Below, one piece after another: positions 10,620 to 21,004 of a stretch of DNA of 64,000 nucleotides. The notes below the pieces were generated by a model. That model was given only the letters and a program-made list of their open reading frames with translations, ran no database searches and was not told where the DNA came from. Source of the stretch: Effrenium voratum (Eukaryota; Sar; Dinophyceae; Suessiales; Symbiodiniaceae). The translations under genes were made by a program, and so were the position numbers. The first letter of the stretch is position 1; the number at the start of each line of letters is the position of its first letter. The stretch covers positions 1,015,815-1,079,814 of the forward strand of contig CAUJNA010001890.1 of the NCBI GenBank assembly GCA_963377175.1, given 5' to 3'.

Positions 10620-10940
10620 AGTGTTTTTTCATGAGAGTCAAGGGCGAAGATGCAAAGGTTCTCAAACGATGCCCCGGCATCATGTCTGGTACTTCCGGTC
10701 ACCATCGTAAATAACGTATAAGAAACCAAAGGGCTACCAGCTGGAAGCCGTCTGGAAGCAGTGGGCTGAGAATCGTTCGATTTACACATGAGCACGGCAA
10801 ATGGACATGTGTCAATTTTCCTGTTGTTTTCCTTTTGAGCCAGCTTGAAGTTGGCGCCCTCAAAGAAAGCAGGTCGTATCCCCGAAAAAACCGAAATAGA
10901 AGCTTCTGCCTTCTCAAACCTGTGGCCCAGACCCCCCTCC
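10620..10940 (-). CDS. candidate exon(s), unknown protein
   Basis: A minus frame stays open for about 100 codons: FEKAEASISVFSGIRPAFFE, then ANFKLAQKENNRKIDTCPFA, then GSTRHDAGASFENLCIFALD. Whether this is one exon or two is unclear. No family is recognised. Confidence 0.4.
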
Positions 10941-11286
10941 AAACCACTCTGGAGTTTATTTGCAAAGACCCCTGAGCTGTCAACTGTTGGGGAGATGTCC
11001 TTTGAACCAACCTAACAAGGGTATAGTTACCCCCCCCAACAACAACATTCAGCAAGGGTGCCCTGAAAGGGTACTCCCTAAGAATCTTATCTGCAATTAT
11101 GGGCCCTTCCCAACCCTTATGGAGATCTCAACACCCCCTCCATCAGAGGATCTTTCTGATGCTGGCCTGACCTTATGGACCAAATGAATAATATGGGCCA
11201 AATGGGACCTCGATTAAATATGCACCAAATCAGGGACACGCAAAACAAACCTAAGGTCCAATCGCTTTCCGGAAATATTGAGCCAC

Positions 11287-11443
11287 CCAGAAACGAAAAG
11301 TGCCGCATCGGTCGAATTCCGAAGCGAAGCGCCCGGAAGCGCCTGATGTTGTAGGCCGCCTCCGCCTGCTGCACTGCAAGACGGTAGAAGGGCCTCGACT
11401 CATCACCTCGCGCGAATTTTGGTTGGGAACTTCCATCCCGCTT
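11287..11443 (-). CDS. internal exon, unknown protein
   Basis: It follows a textbook acceptor CTTTTTGTTTTGTTCCAG and reads KRDGSSQPKFARGDESRPFY, then RLAVQQAEAAYNIRRFRALR. The predicted donor is GTGGCT at 11286. The peptide is rich in Arg and Ala helix formers. No family is recognised. Confidence 0.6.
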
Positions 11444-12238
11444 CTGGAACAAAACAAAAAGAAAAAAACATAAGGTGGTCCCCCAAAAAAACTCAGTCAC
11501 TGGAGGGCCCGTTTCACCCGATGATTTTTTTTAGCAACATGAGAAAAAGGGAATTTATGGCCCTTAATTAATCATAACCAACTGGTCTGGTTACCTATCC
11601 CGTGCAATGCAAGGTCCCTTGAGGGCTCAAGGTCGTGATTGACCTGTCGTAAGCAGCGTGGGCCATTTGGCTGTTGCTCAAAAGCATGTGCCAACATGGC
11701 GCCTTGGTAAACGACAAAGATTAAAACCTGCGTAACCCTAATTTTAAGCCACACCCATCAAGCCAACAGGCCTCCCTTTGCGATTTGGTGACACAGCGCT
11801 TCGTGGCTCGCCCTGGAGAAAGGGGCGTGGCAACTGCTGACTTTCAAGCCCAGGTATCCCAGGTGATATGCAGAGACTCCCCTTGGCTTACAGCTGTTGC
11901 GGAGAAAAGGCGAAAAAGGGTTCCATGTTTCGTGGGATTTACTGGAAAATGAAAGCGCGCAAAGCGAAAGCGCCCCTGGCGTCGTAGCTGTCGCGAGGCC
12001 TTCTTAGGAGAGCCCCTCAACTCACCCTTGCATGAGGTGTTTGGCACTGCTAAATATGGTCTTACAAATCCCCTCTACCATCCCCCAATTTCATTTATCT
12101 AGTCTTCCTCAGGGGAAAATGGATTGCCATAAATGGAGATCTCCAAATATCCCCAATCATCAAATCGATTCCAACTTTAAAGCCGGAGAAAAAACACAAA
12201 TATATTCTGATTTCCGCAAATTAAAGTAAAGTTTTCAG

Positions 12239-12368
12239 GGACCGCGTGGGGCATTTTTACCACATGACCTTCATGAAGAACGCTTCAGCCCCAACCTCCG
12301 GGAGCCCTAGGCGTGCGGCTCATAAGGCGCAGCCCGCCACGTGCGTTGCCGTTGTTGTACCTGCATTC
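12239..12368 (+). CDS. internal exon, unknown protein
   Basis: It is bounded by acceptor AAAGTTTTCAG and consensus donor GTAAGA. The frame reads DRVGHFYHMTFMKNASAPTS, then GSPRRAAHKAQPATCVAVVV, and is exactly 1 + 43 codons. This is one of the best-bounded exons of the window. No family is recognised. Confidence 0.6.
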
Positions 12369-12992
12369 GTAAGATGACATCCTTATGGTTTGGGAGGCTA
12401 CCTGGAGCCTCAAAAATCCATCTTCAAAATGGGGTGCAGGGTCCAGGCAGATCCAAACACCCGAAAAGCCCGCAAAGACTGTCCAAATATAGAGGTCCCT
12501 TCACGGATACATCCAAAAACCGCATGCCTTACAAGTTGGAATCATCCAAATCTGCAAATCAGGTGGATTCCAAGTGATAAGTCTCAACGGGCCCAAATTC
12601 GATCCTCGGAAACCTGAAAAATACCCTGGAGACTGGAAAATGAGAGGTCACGCCCACAAGCCATTTCCGTTCAATCGATTGGAGAGTTTTCGGAGAATTT
12701 TCGGAAAACAAAGCAAGGCGATGGCTTTAGCTTTTGCTAGGATTGGTAAATACAGAGCACCCCTCAAACATGTAAGGAAGGAGTCTCCCTACTAGAGGGA
12801 TGACGATTTGTTGCCGGAGGATGTTGTATGTCTAAAAACAGATCCTGGACATTCCTTTGCGTACTTATTCCTTGTCGTTTTCGAAGTTTAGGCGTTCTGA
12901 CAAATTCCTCGTCGTTTTTGGAAAATCTAGGCGAGCTTCAGGAAATCTAGTCGTGCCATGTTCCTTTTGCCCCTCGCGCCCTTCCCCGCAAG

Positions 12993-13155
12993 CGCCTGTG
13001 CACTGACACCTGCTGATGCGCGCATCCTGTTGAACATCCTTATCAATCTGCAGCCCACCCGGTTCTCACTGAACTCGGGACTGGCCCATGCGTTTGTGCA
13101 TTGTGTTCCAAGTTTGGGCGAGGCCTCGGCGTCGCCCAAGGCTGATTTGAAGTAG
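12993..13155 (+). CDS. terminal exon, unknown protein
   Basis: It follows a long pyrimidine tract and CCCCGCAAG. The frame reads ACALTPADARILLNILINLQ, then HAFVHCVPSLGEA, and ends SPKADLK then TAG. A minus frame over the same bases is also open for more than 70 codons (NRVGCRLIRMFNRMRASAGV), so the strand is not certain. The plus call rests on the better acceptor and the natural stop. Confidence 0.45.
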
Positions 13156-13483
13156 CCACCCACTAATTTGTTGAATTGGCCGCGCCATAGGCTGATTTGC
13201 AAAAAATGGATATACCCCGAAAAGGAGATTTTGGGATTTGCGGGCGTTTGCGGGGTTTTGCGGGCGTTGTGCGGTTTTTTGCGGGCGTTGTGCGGGCAAA
13301 AGTCGGCGCGGCAAAATGCATCGATACCGGTCTCAAGCAGTTGTAGCAAGGGTCCTCACGAATTTGCGTAGATTTTGCGCATTTTGGTGCTGGGAAATGG
13401 CATGCTTCAGATCTACGGCTACTATATGGGCATCCGCCGCAATATGATGGCTTGATGCATTGATCCCTTGATGCCCTGATGCA

Positions 13484-13575
13484 TCACACAAATCCCGCCT
13501 GAAAAAGGGATGCGTCCCACGCGGGGCCCAAAAGGCGGCAAAATGCCGCAAGGTCACTGTCTTCAAACCCCAAGT
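13484..13575 (-). CDS. possible terminal exon
   Basis: The frame LGFEDSDLAAFCRLLGPAWD, then ASLFQAGFV, ends at TGA (13484). The acceptor GGGGCATCAGAG is weak. A plus frame in the same place is also open. Confidence 0.35.
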
Positions 13576-13704
13576 GCTCTGATGCCCCGAAAGTGCAGAA
13601 ACTCATCAATTTAGGCGTTTCTTGAAAAACAGGTAATTTTAGGTCAAGTTCACAAACTACAAAAAATAAGTACACGTTGGAATTTCCAGGATTAAACAAA
13701 CATG

Positions 13705-13806
13705 TACCTGGAGTCTCCTTCTGACCCGAATCAGACATGGGTCCATAACCCCTACAATTGTGCGTACTGACGCTATGTTTGAAGGGTCAGAAGTACACTC
13801 CAGGCA
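13705..13806. mobile_element. IE-A element, CTTCTGACCC subtype
   Basis: TACCTGGAGTCTCCTTCTGA at the left and GGGTCAGAAGTACACTCCAG at the right form the inverted ends of the second family A subtype. Confidence 0.75.
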
Positions 13807-14309
13807 AACTTGCCTCACTTCGTGAGTGGATTGGCCAAAAACAAGTCCACAACTAATTTATGTGAATATACTCTTACATGCATTAAACCTCGTAATCATA
13901 ATTGCAGCCAAATCAGATCAAGTGCTATTGATAAGTTAGTTAAACTTTATGGGTGGGTTCATGCAAAAAAGAGACCACATAAAAAGCCGACCGTGAACAG
14001 TCTTCCCACGAGGTGACAAAATCGTCCGAAACGGAACTCGGGGAGTGAGGTGACACCGAAGGCAACATGGCTCAAACTCACCCACAAATACCAAACTCCT
14101 GGCCCGGCCATTGCTGGGGCCCCTCAAAATTGCAACTTAAGAATGGGTCCATAGACTCTAGACTCCTGGTATAAGCATCAGAAAGGCCCCTCCCTTCAAA
14201 TTCCAACCTAAAAAAACAACAACAACCAAACACAAGTTGTTGCAACCCAACATGATGGAAGGGGTGAATTCCCGTGTCGTTTTATGGGAAGTTGGAGGCT
14301 TCGGTTTTC

Positions 14310-14408
14310 TTTCTGTGCCCCATGGAATGCCCGTCGCCGCCCCCCTAGCTGGGTTTCCCGTCTCGCCACAGCGGTAGTCCGGGGTCTGGCCCGGGCAGCA
14401 GTTCACAC
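14310..14408 (-). CDS. small Cys-rich exon
   Basis: After AG at about 14409 the frame reads VNCCPGQTPDYRCGETGNPA, then GAATGIPWGTE. Three Cys and several Gly/Pro suggest an extracellular-type segment. The donor could be a GA at the end. No family is named. Confidence 0.4.
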
Positions 14409-14449
14409 CTCAGATCCAAGCTGTCTGCCTGTCTACCTGTCTACCTGTG

Positions 14450-14540
14450 GGATCAAGGGGTTTATCCTCAGTGATACAAGGGGATCCCCCTTAGTCTTCG
14501 GGAAGCCCTTTCTGTTGTATCACAGATTCGTGAATTCCCT
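14450..14540. mobile_element. IE-M element
   Basis: GGGATCAAGGGGTTTATCC with inner arms AGTGATACAAGG…TTGTATCACAG. Same family as 42661 and 55741, in the opposite orientation. Confidence 0.6.
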
Positions 14541-14815
14541 AGGTCCTCCAGTAGACTGCCTGTCACAGGTCCTCCAGTAGAGGCTGGACTGTTGACCATG
14601 GCACAAATCTGGGCTGCCCTCAGATCCCTCGCAAAAAGTGAAACTTTTCGTGGTTTAATATGGACACCACCACTAAACCACTATTTTCTGCAGAGAGGTT
14701 CGAATAAGTTGGGTCACCCACTTTGTTTCGGTAGTCTGTTTTTAGTAGGGGAACCCTCCCAACCAAAAAAAGAAGTGAGAGGTCGGGCACCAATCGCTTG
14801 GGGGCCTAGTGTCAC
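14541..14815. mobile_element. IE-O element region
   Basis: GGTCCTCCAGTAGA occurs twice, followed by TAGTAGGGGAACCCTCCC and GAGAGGTCGGGCACC. The same parts recur at 27430 and 39578. Confidence 0.5.
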
Positions 14816-14965
14816 AGGCGCCTCGTTTTGTTTTCGCATGGCAACTTCTGAACAGATAGGTGGGGTCCCCCGGCAACTATGGCAGGCATACAGCCCATCT
14901 AAACCGGTGAGCCCCGACGCTATTTCTAGCCCAAATGGCAAGGACGCCTAGGTTTGAGAGGAAAG

Positions 14966-15060
14966 TACCTAGAGTCTCCATGACCCTTAAAAAATGGGTC
15001 ATTGAACCCATTATTTTGGGTAATGACCCCATTTTTTAAGGGTCATGGAGACTCCAGGTA
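14966..15060. mobile_element. IE-A element, CATGACCC subtype
   Basis: A nearly perfect 95-base palindrome: TACCTAGAGTCTCCATGACC…GGTCATGGAGACTCCAGGTA. It is a good reference copy for the family. Confidence 0.85.
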
Positions 15061-15486
15061 CTCCGTTGAAGTCGCTAAAAAAACGTGTCGAAGTGTTTTG
15101 TGTCTCCGTTTCGCGGCCGCTGGTTTCCGGAGGCTTCTTTCGAGGAAACCAGAGAAACTGTGGCAAATCTCAAATTTTGGGGCTCCACCCTTTTTGGAGG
15201 CATACTTTTCCCGGAGTCCAGAGTACCTCCTCCTAAAGTGCCAGTCGCGGCATTCTGGGGCCACCCCGCCAACGGCCCAGAAATCGTACGAGGCCAGCTG
15301 GTCCTGGCGAAGAGCTGAGGACCTTCCTGTCTATACTTCAGGACCTTTGTCTGAGTCAAAGGCCTACCTGGAGTCATGATACAAGGGGTCATGCCCTTTG
15401 ACCAAGTATCTTCCCTTTGACCACCTTCCTATCCAAATATATTTGACCGCCTTTTTGTTCACTTCTGAAACCAGCGCCAGAAGACA

Positions 15487-15566
15487 CTACCTGGAGTCTC
15501 CATGGGGTCATGACCCCTTTCTTTTGAGAAATGAGCCAAGTTCAAGGGTTATGGAGACTCCATTGG
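15487..15566. mobile_element. IE-A element, diverged
   Basis: TACCTGGAGTCTCCATGGGG at the left and GGGTTATGGAGACTCCATTG at the right. A half copy lies just upstream at 15363-15400 and another at 15700. Confidence 0.65.
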
Positions 15567-15569
15567 AGA

Positions 15570-15986
15570 AACATCCCACTTGGCAAGTGGTGAATACCCC
15601 CGTTTACAAGTTAGTCTCCATTCGCAACTTCCAAGTACAGAAAGTTGGCCAACATCCTCCGTGGGGAAGAAATGGAAAGAGCAGACTTCATGTTTGGTAG
15701 TACCTGGAGTCACCACTTCCGTATGTGTATGCAAGCTAACCAAACGGCACCACACACGAGCACGCGATAACTCTTTCATCCGAGCAGTGTGTTGGTGCCA
15801 GGGACTCATCTTCCCCTGTCAGATGACCAAAGCTGGGTGGGCCTCATGGGCCACCCAACTCACAATTCTCAAAAACTGAAGAACGGGTGTGCAGACTGAT
15901 AGCGCCCGCCCCTGAGCCGGGGCCCGTGGCACCCAGGCCACAGGGGGGTCTGCCACCAGGGGAAGTGAGTCACCCACCGGCTCCGG
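15570..15986. other. 3' flank of the retroelement
   Basis: No tyrosine recombinase, integrase or LTR was found here. The stretch next to the RNase H stop (15900-15986) is GC-rich and may be the element's 3' UTR. Confidence 0.4.
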
Positions 15987-17456
15987 TCACGGGAGCATGG
16001 GTGGGCCCACGCTGAGATCAAATGCATCTCCATTCAGGAGACGCGGGAGAAAAACAAACTCCTCACAGAGTTCCTGCTTGGGGACCCTTTGCAAAGGGTC
16101 GAACCCAGAGAAATCTGGGTGCGTCAGCTCATCAGCCCATTGATTGAATTCACGGGGCACATGGTTGGCCGCCAGCGAGCAGCCATGGGTGTGGAGCAGG
16201 AAGACCAGCTCCATCAGGATCGCCGCCGTGTAGGGCTTCTTGGATCCAAGGTTGAGCATCGCCATGACGTTGCCCTGATTGTCACTGCCCACCGGGAGTC
16301 GGACCCGGGAGGACAGAGGGCCTTGGTGCGTGAGGATCATGTTACAGAGGAAGAGCGTGCCCAGCATCTCCAGAGCCGCAATCCTCCGCTTTGGATCCCC
16401 ATTCTTGAAAGCCCAAGGGTACTCCTCCACGTGGATCTGCTCATGGAACCAGTACACCTCCTTCTTGTCCGGTTCCACCGTGTTGGAGCACCAACCTCCC
16501 ACGAACGCCAGTCCGTCGTCCGAGGCGCTAGCGTCGCTGCAACCCCACCAAGAGGACTTCGGCAAGTAGGGGGAGTACTGGACAAAAGGGGTGTTGAAGA
16601 GGAACCTCAGCATGAACAGCAGCATCCTGACCACCTTAGGGGGTTTCCCCACCGTGGTGGTGGCCATCTTCCAGGCCCAAAGTGGCTGGAGCATCGACTT
16701 CGCCAGCGGACATGCTGCCGTTGCCCATTGGATGCGGCCCAGGGCCTTCTCGATGTCCTTTGAGTGCATCGCCTGCCCTTCCACCATGGTCTGCAACACC
16801 TCCATAACCAGGATGTGTTTGTTGGCCGCCATGAGAACCTGCGGGATGTTCGGGTGGACCACGAAGCCCAGCCACGTGTTGACCTCCGCCAAGTGCGTCT
16901 TCTTCCAGCTAAGTGGGGTGCCCAATGCCAGGAGTGTGGCCAGCAGCGCCACCGCCAAGTTCACTGCCCCCTCGCTTCGAAGCAGCCACAGGAAGTCGTC
17001 AACGAAGACGAAGTTCCAATCCACTTGGGGGAAAAGCGCGTAGAGGACCCTGAGCAGAAGGGCTGCCAGGCGTCCCCAGTAAGATTGGGCACTGGCCATG
17101 CCATATGTGCCTACCTTGTAGTCCTTCCTGAGGACCTTCACTCTCCGGTGGGCCTTGGTGACGTCCGCCTTCAGCAGCACCCACCTGGTGCCCGGCTCCG
17201 GCCATAGCCAGCCCCCAGGTGGAGGTTTGACGATCCCCCCCTCGGGGCCAGAGGCACCCCACCTCAGCTGCAGCATGTAGCCAATGGAGAGCTTGGACCC
17301 CATCCAGCACCGTCGGAGCCGTCGTCCTTTCCACCGTCTGGTTCCTGATGGTGTCATTGGCCCCTCCCACCGAGCCATCGTAGATCGTGCGGATCTTGTC
17401 CCCCTCGTCGATGCCCGCCGGGGCCGGGACAAAGGTCCTCGCTTCCGCAGCCACAT
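15987..17456 (-). pseudogene. reverse transcriptase and RNase H domain
   Basis: An open frame of 489 codons. RT motif A is LLKADVTKAHRRVKV, with the catalytic Asp at about residue 98. Motif B-like YGMASAQSYWGRL follows near 118. Motif C is FVFVDDFLWLL, with V-D-D at 152-154. The RNase H set is D308 (CSDAS), E363 (ALEM), D392 (GSDNQGN) and D442 (QWADEL). The first 50 or so residues are out of frame with the natural protein, whose upstream part continues in another frame. All catalytic residues I can judge are intact even though the gene is broken. Confidence 0.85.
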
Positions 17457-18637
17457 CGCGATGCTGCCTCTTCCTTACTGAAGGGGCCCTCCACCATGCC
17501 CATGGGAACCTCCTCCAGAAATGTGCCCCGGATGAGCTCGCTGAAGTGATCCGTCGAGGGGTAGTTACCCCTGCCCGTTGGGTGGGGGAGTTCCTGGAAC
17601 TCCGAGGCTCCTCCCCTTTCAGCTCCTTCTTGAGTGGCCAGATGCCCGGCGAGGTCAGGGGTGGGTCCGTGACCCCCAGTGGAACCCCTTGCTCCAGGTC
17701 CCGTGGAAACTGGTGGTCGGGGTCCTGAATGTTCAGAGCCACGCTGTACAAGATGTCCAGGAAGAAGGGTTGGCCGTCCGCTGGTCGGCCTGCCCCCAGC
17801 GCCAGAATCTCCCTGATGTCCTCCAGCAGGTCCTCCGGGAAGGGATGTGACCCATCCCCCAACGAGAGCGACTCCTGGAGCTTGTCCCCCCACGGCGAAG
17901 TGAGGACACAGATTTTGGCCCCCAGCGCTGCTGCTTTGGACAGCGGCCGGGCCCACGGGGCCAACCGTCCCAAGGAGGGCTTTCCTCCACCGTCTCTTAA
18001 GGGACGCTGCTTGAACGCCATCTGGAGGTACATGACCTTGTCGGAGATATTGGGGTCGTAGGTGATCGGCAGGATGGTAGGCCGATCCGAAATTTCCATG
18101 CCCTGGTGTGCCCATGGGTCCAGGGGAAGAGTTCCCCCCCCAAGTTCCAGCCTCTGGAGTGTCCGAGGCCGAGACCGGAAGTGATCCCAAGGTCAGACCT
18201 GCCAACGCTTGTTGGCCCGCCTTCAGCCTCCGGGACTGGCGCTTGTTGTCCCCCGGCGTGCTGGGAGAAGGTTCCCTTGGACGCCTCGGGGGGGTCGTGG
18301 GGTTAGCCTGGGGCGCCATGCCACCCGGCCTCAGCGCCTCCAGGACGGGTCCCGCTCGGCAAAGGGAGGGTGTGGTTAAGCATCCATGCCTGGTTGGTGT
18401 CCTGAATCCGCTTGTTCGCCTCCTGCGCCTCCTGAATGGAGCCCATCGCATCAGCCAGTGCCTGGCTGGCGTCGACACCCTTACCCTCCAGGTACTGATC
18501 TCGCAGCTTGGCCTTGAACCGCTCCAGGTTGACCTTCCTGGGGGCCCGGGCTCCCTCGTTGGCCACCTCCTCTGCCGGCAGGGCCTGCATGCCCTCCTGG
18601 AGAGGCGCCAGGATTGCCATCTCATTGTCATCCGTGA
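16999..18637 (-). pseudogene. retroelement central region, frames broken
   Basis: Protein-like stretches alternate among three frames. From 18660 the sequence reads RHKELITDDNEMAILAPLQE (one frame), then a Pro-rich linker PTTPPRRPREPSPSTPGDNK (a second). From about 18099 it reads ISDRPTILPITYDPNISDKV (a third), then TDHFSELIRGTFLEEVPMGM (the second again) and IDEGDKIRTIYDGSVGGAND (the third). The last leads into the RT. These are single-base indels of one former long ORF. Confidence 0.7.
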
Positions 18638-19909
18638 TCAGCTCCTTGTGCCGCTGCTGGCCGATGACTCCTCCGGGGTCGGTTCCCGGTGCTCCCTCAA
18701 GGCCTTGTGCAGCTCTTCCTTCTTCCGAATCGCCTGGTCCACCTGGGGGTGGTAGAGCTGGAAGCTCTGAGCCTCTGCCTCCTGCAAGGACCGCTGCACC
18801 TTGACCTTGACCTCCTGGCGCTCCCGGACCTTCAACGCCTCATCGTCCGCCTCCATGGACAGGATCTCCTGCCGGATATCCACCCGCCTGTTAAGCGGGA
18901 CCACATCAGCCATGGTGATCTCCTCTGCCGTGTCCGTTTTCGGAGGAGCTCTCCCCAGGATCGTGCCGTCCACCAGGTTGCGGTCTGCCTGCGCCCGGGT
19001 ACCACCGGGGCCAGAGGCACCCAGGCTTCCCCCATCCCGCTGCTGGATCCAGGTCGGCTTGCCCTCCACAATGAGCAGGTTGTACGTGACGCCGTCCGCC
19101 TCGTAGGTCGCAGAGGGTGCCTGGAAGGGGACAAACTCCTTGCCCGGGCAGACCCAGCATTGATTGGCTGCCTCCGGCCATCCCGTGCCGCATGCCTTAC
19201 ACATGAATTTGTAGTCCGATTGGCCGGCATCGAGTCTGTGCATCCGCTGGGTGCCAATGCATGCCTTATTCCGCTGGAACTGTGAGGCCCAGACCTCCTC
19301 CTGCCGGATCTGGATCTTCATCGGAACATAGGCCTCCAGGATGCGGACCACCAAGTCCTCCGTGAGATTCTTACCGACAAACTTGTGGAACAGGGAGACC
19401 GCCTCCTCCACCGTGACGTCCCTCAACAACGTGGCCGCCGATGCCGGAAGGACCGGGAAGAGGTCTGGGAGGTCCACTAGCTTGAAATAGCCAGGACGGC
19501 CATCCACCGGTACCAGGGAGACCGGTTTGTTCACCGGGGTCGTGGTCTTCTGGGAGGCCGCCACAAAGCCCTTCAGCCTCTTCGTTGGTGGAGTAGCCCG
19601 CTCCGTGGTGACCGCATCGCTCATCTCCGTGTCCTCGTCCTCGGCGGGGCCAGGGGCACCCAGGCCGGGAGTCGGTGTGGAGAAGGCCACGCGGAGTCGC
19701 TCCAGTGCACTGGAGAGGTCGTTCATCACATCGGTGGCCGATGCCGACGGGGGCGCCTCGGGCTCATCCAACACCAGGCCGGCCGCCACAGCCGCCTCGC
19801 GTGTGCGGGCTTCCTGGGCCTCCTGGCTGGCCATTTCCACCTCCTCCGCGGTGAGTGCCTGGTCCTCAATCAACTCAAAGGACGTTGCCGAAGTTGCTGA
19901 GGAGGCCAT
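18638..19909 (-). CDS. retroelement ORF1, zinc-ribbon protein
   Basis: 423 codons from ATG 19909 to TGA 18638. The N-terminus is Ala/Glu-rich helical. The middle has a zinc ribbon CKACGTGW…NQCWVC (CX2CX10CX2C), typical of nucleic-acid binding. The C-terminus is a charged helix (IRKKEELHKALREHREPTPE). The ORF stops early: the natural frame continues as RHKELITDDNEMAILAPLQE one base out of register near 18657, either a one-base deletion or a programmed -1 shift. The start is supported by the DinoSL relict about 80 bases upstream. Its role is probably gag-like or template binding. Confidence 0.6.
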   Translation of the reverse strand: MASSATSATSFELIEDQALTAEEVEMASQEAQEARTREAAVAAGLVLDEPEAPPSASATDVMNDLSSALERLRVAFSTPTPGLGAPGPAEDEDTEMSDAVTTERATPPTKRLKGFVAASQKTTTPVNKPVSLVPVDGRPGYFKLVDLPDLFPVLPASAATLLRDVTVEEAVSLFHKFVGKNLTEDLVVRILEAYVPMKIQIRQEEVWASQFQRNKACIGTQRMHRLDAGQSDYKFMCKACGTGWPEAANQCWVCPGKEFVPFQAPSATYEADGVTYNLLIVEGKPTWIQQRDGGSLGASGPGGTRAQADRNLVDGTILGRAPPKTDTAEEITMADVVPLNRRVDIRQEILSMEADDEALKVRERQEVKVKVQRSLQEAEAQSFQLYHPQVDQAIRKKEELHKALREHREPTPEESSASSGTRS

Positions 19910-19988
19910 TGCTGGTTCGGGGTTGTTTCGGAAGTGCTACCTTTCAAGTTTTTCCACAAAGTTGGGTTCAGAGAACCCAATATCCAGG

Positions 19989-20007
19989 CTTGAGCCAAAA
20001 TGGCCGG
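19989..20007 (-). other. DinoSL spliced-leader relict
   Basis: On the minus strand 20004-19989 reads GCCATTTTGGCTCAAG, 16 bases identical to the 3' part of the dinoflagellate spliced leader. A two-base deletion would extend the match by CGG. It lies upstream of the retroelement ORF1 in sense orientation. This marks a trans-spliced mRNA that was reverse transcribed and reinserted. Confidence 0.8.
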
Positions 20008-20022
20008 GGCCATTATGGTCAA
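20008..20022 (+). repeat. imperfect inverted copy of the DinoSL relict
   Basis: Directly next to the relict, the plus strand reads GGCCATTATGGTCAAG, the same motif head to head with two or three differences. The two arms form a hairpin of about 17 pairs. Confidence 0.5.
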
Positions 20023-20189
20023 GCATTTCAAACACAGTTCATGTTTCCACATGCGTTTCAACATTAACAAATTTTCCGCCCCGACCAAACCGTTCGAAGG
20101 TCCTGGCCGAAGACCACGGGGGCCACGCAGTAGGTATCCGAGTTCTTGAAGCCTCGGCGTCAACTCCGAGCCGGATTCCTAAGGGCCCA

Positions 20190-20308
20190 TGTCTTGGTTG
20201 ACGTTGGGTTAGGGGAGCAAGAACTTAAATCTTCGCGGTTCAGTGGTTGGATTTCCACTAAACCGCAATACGCAAACATACGTAAAATGTTTCCCAACAA
20301 CAACCATG
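20190..20308. mobile_element. IE-J element
   Basis: GGTTGACGTTGGGTTAGGGG to GTTTCCCAACAACAACCATG, matching the 8498 copy over its whole length. Confidence 0.7.
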
Positions 20309-20385
20309 ATGCAAGGCCACAAGCGATCAAATGGAGAAGAAACCCGTACTGAATCACGAGGAACAAAAATCCGAATGGTGGGTTA

Positions 20386-20991
20386 TTGTCCAAAGGAGAG
20401 GAGTCATGGACCAATTTGGAAAGGGTCATGGAGACTCCAGGTGGCCCAAAAGAATTGGGACCCAACCATCAAGCGGGCTCTTATTCGAGGGCGCAAAATG
20501 TTCAACAAAAAAATCGATGGAGGTCTGGTTTCTGCACCCTGGAGGCCCTGAAGGGTCGGAAATCTGATGCTTCTGTTTTGCAACCACAAACATCATGCCC
20601 CCGAAAAACAACGGTTGGTTTCCTTCAAGGGAATCCCCTTCCGGTTCATTCCCAAAACTTTTGGGTCATTCCCTTAAAGGAAACTGGAAGCGACCCACTG
20701 GAAAACTGGGGGGCTTTGAACCCGACCCAAGGCTCAGCTTTGCCAAGAGACCTTGGGACCCGTCCCGGGAGCAAATTTTTGGATCTTCGGTCCTGCACTA
20801 TGCCAAGAACCCGGAAAACCGCCACGGACCCTTACCTGGTTGAAACACAACTGGCGGACGCTTCTCAGGCGACTTTTCGCAAGCAGGAGTCAAGACTTGG
20901 ATCCATGGCAAGGGGCATCTCAGCAGATTCTTCGAGCCCGAATTTGCTTCACGTCCAAAAAAAACTGGGTAAAAGGGCTTTCGGAGCGTGA
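20386..20991 (+). other. 201-codon open frame, probably fortuitous
   Basis: The frame runs across a half IE-A copy (20400-20443) and unrelated sequence. Only the last 60 codons (TATDPYLVETQLADASQATF, then FRKQESRLGS) look protein-like. On the minus strand a consensus donor CAG|GTAAGG after a coding-like VLTPACEKSPEKRPPVVFQP (about 20850-20920) competes with it. Confidence 0.25.
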
Positions 20992-21004
20992 GCTGTTGAC
21001 CCCA

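Larger units (their letters stand above)
15987..20022 (-). mobile_element. degenerate RT-RNase H retroelement
   Basis: The sense strand is minus. In order it holds a DinoSL relict (20007-19989), a zinc-ribbon ORF1 (19909), a central region in shifted frames, a reverse transcriptase and an RNase H ending at TGA 15987. Coding continuity requires changing frame at least four times, so this is a dead copy. The RT-RH arrangement and the RNase H sequence resemble DIRS/Ngaro-type elements. No tyrosine recombinase or terminal repeat was found, so the order stays open. GC is higher here than in the flanks. Confidence 0.8.

Noticed and set aside
16089..18755. Plus-strand ORFs of up to 224 codons over the retroelement
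   Set aside because: They are antisense shadows of GC3-rich minus-strand coding. The catalytic motifs are all on the minus strand.
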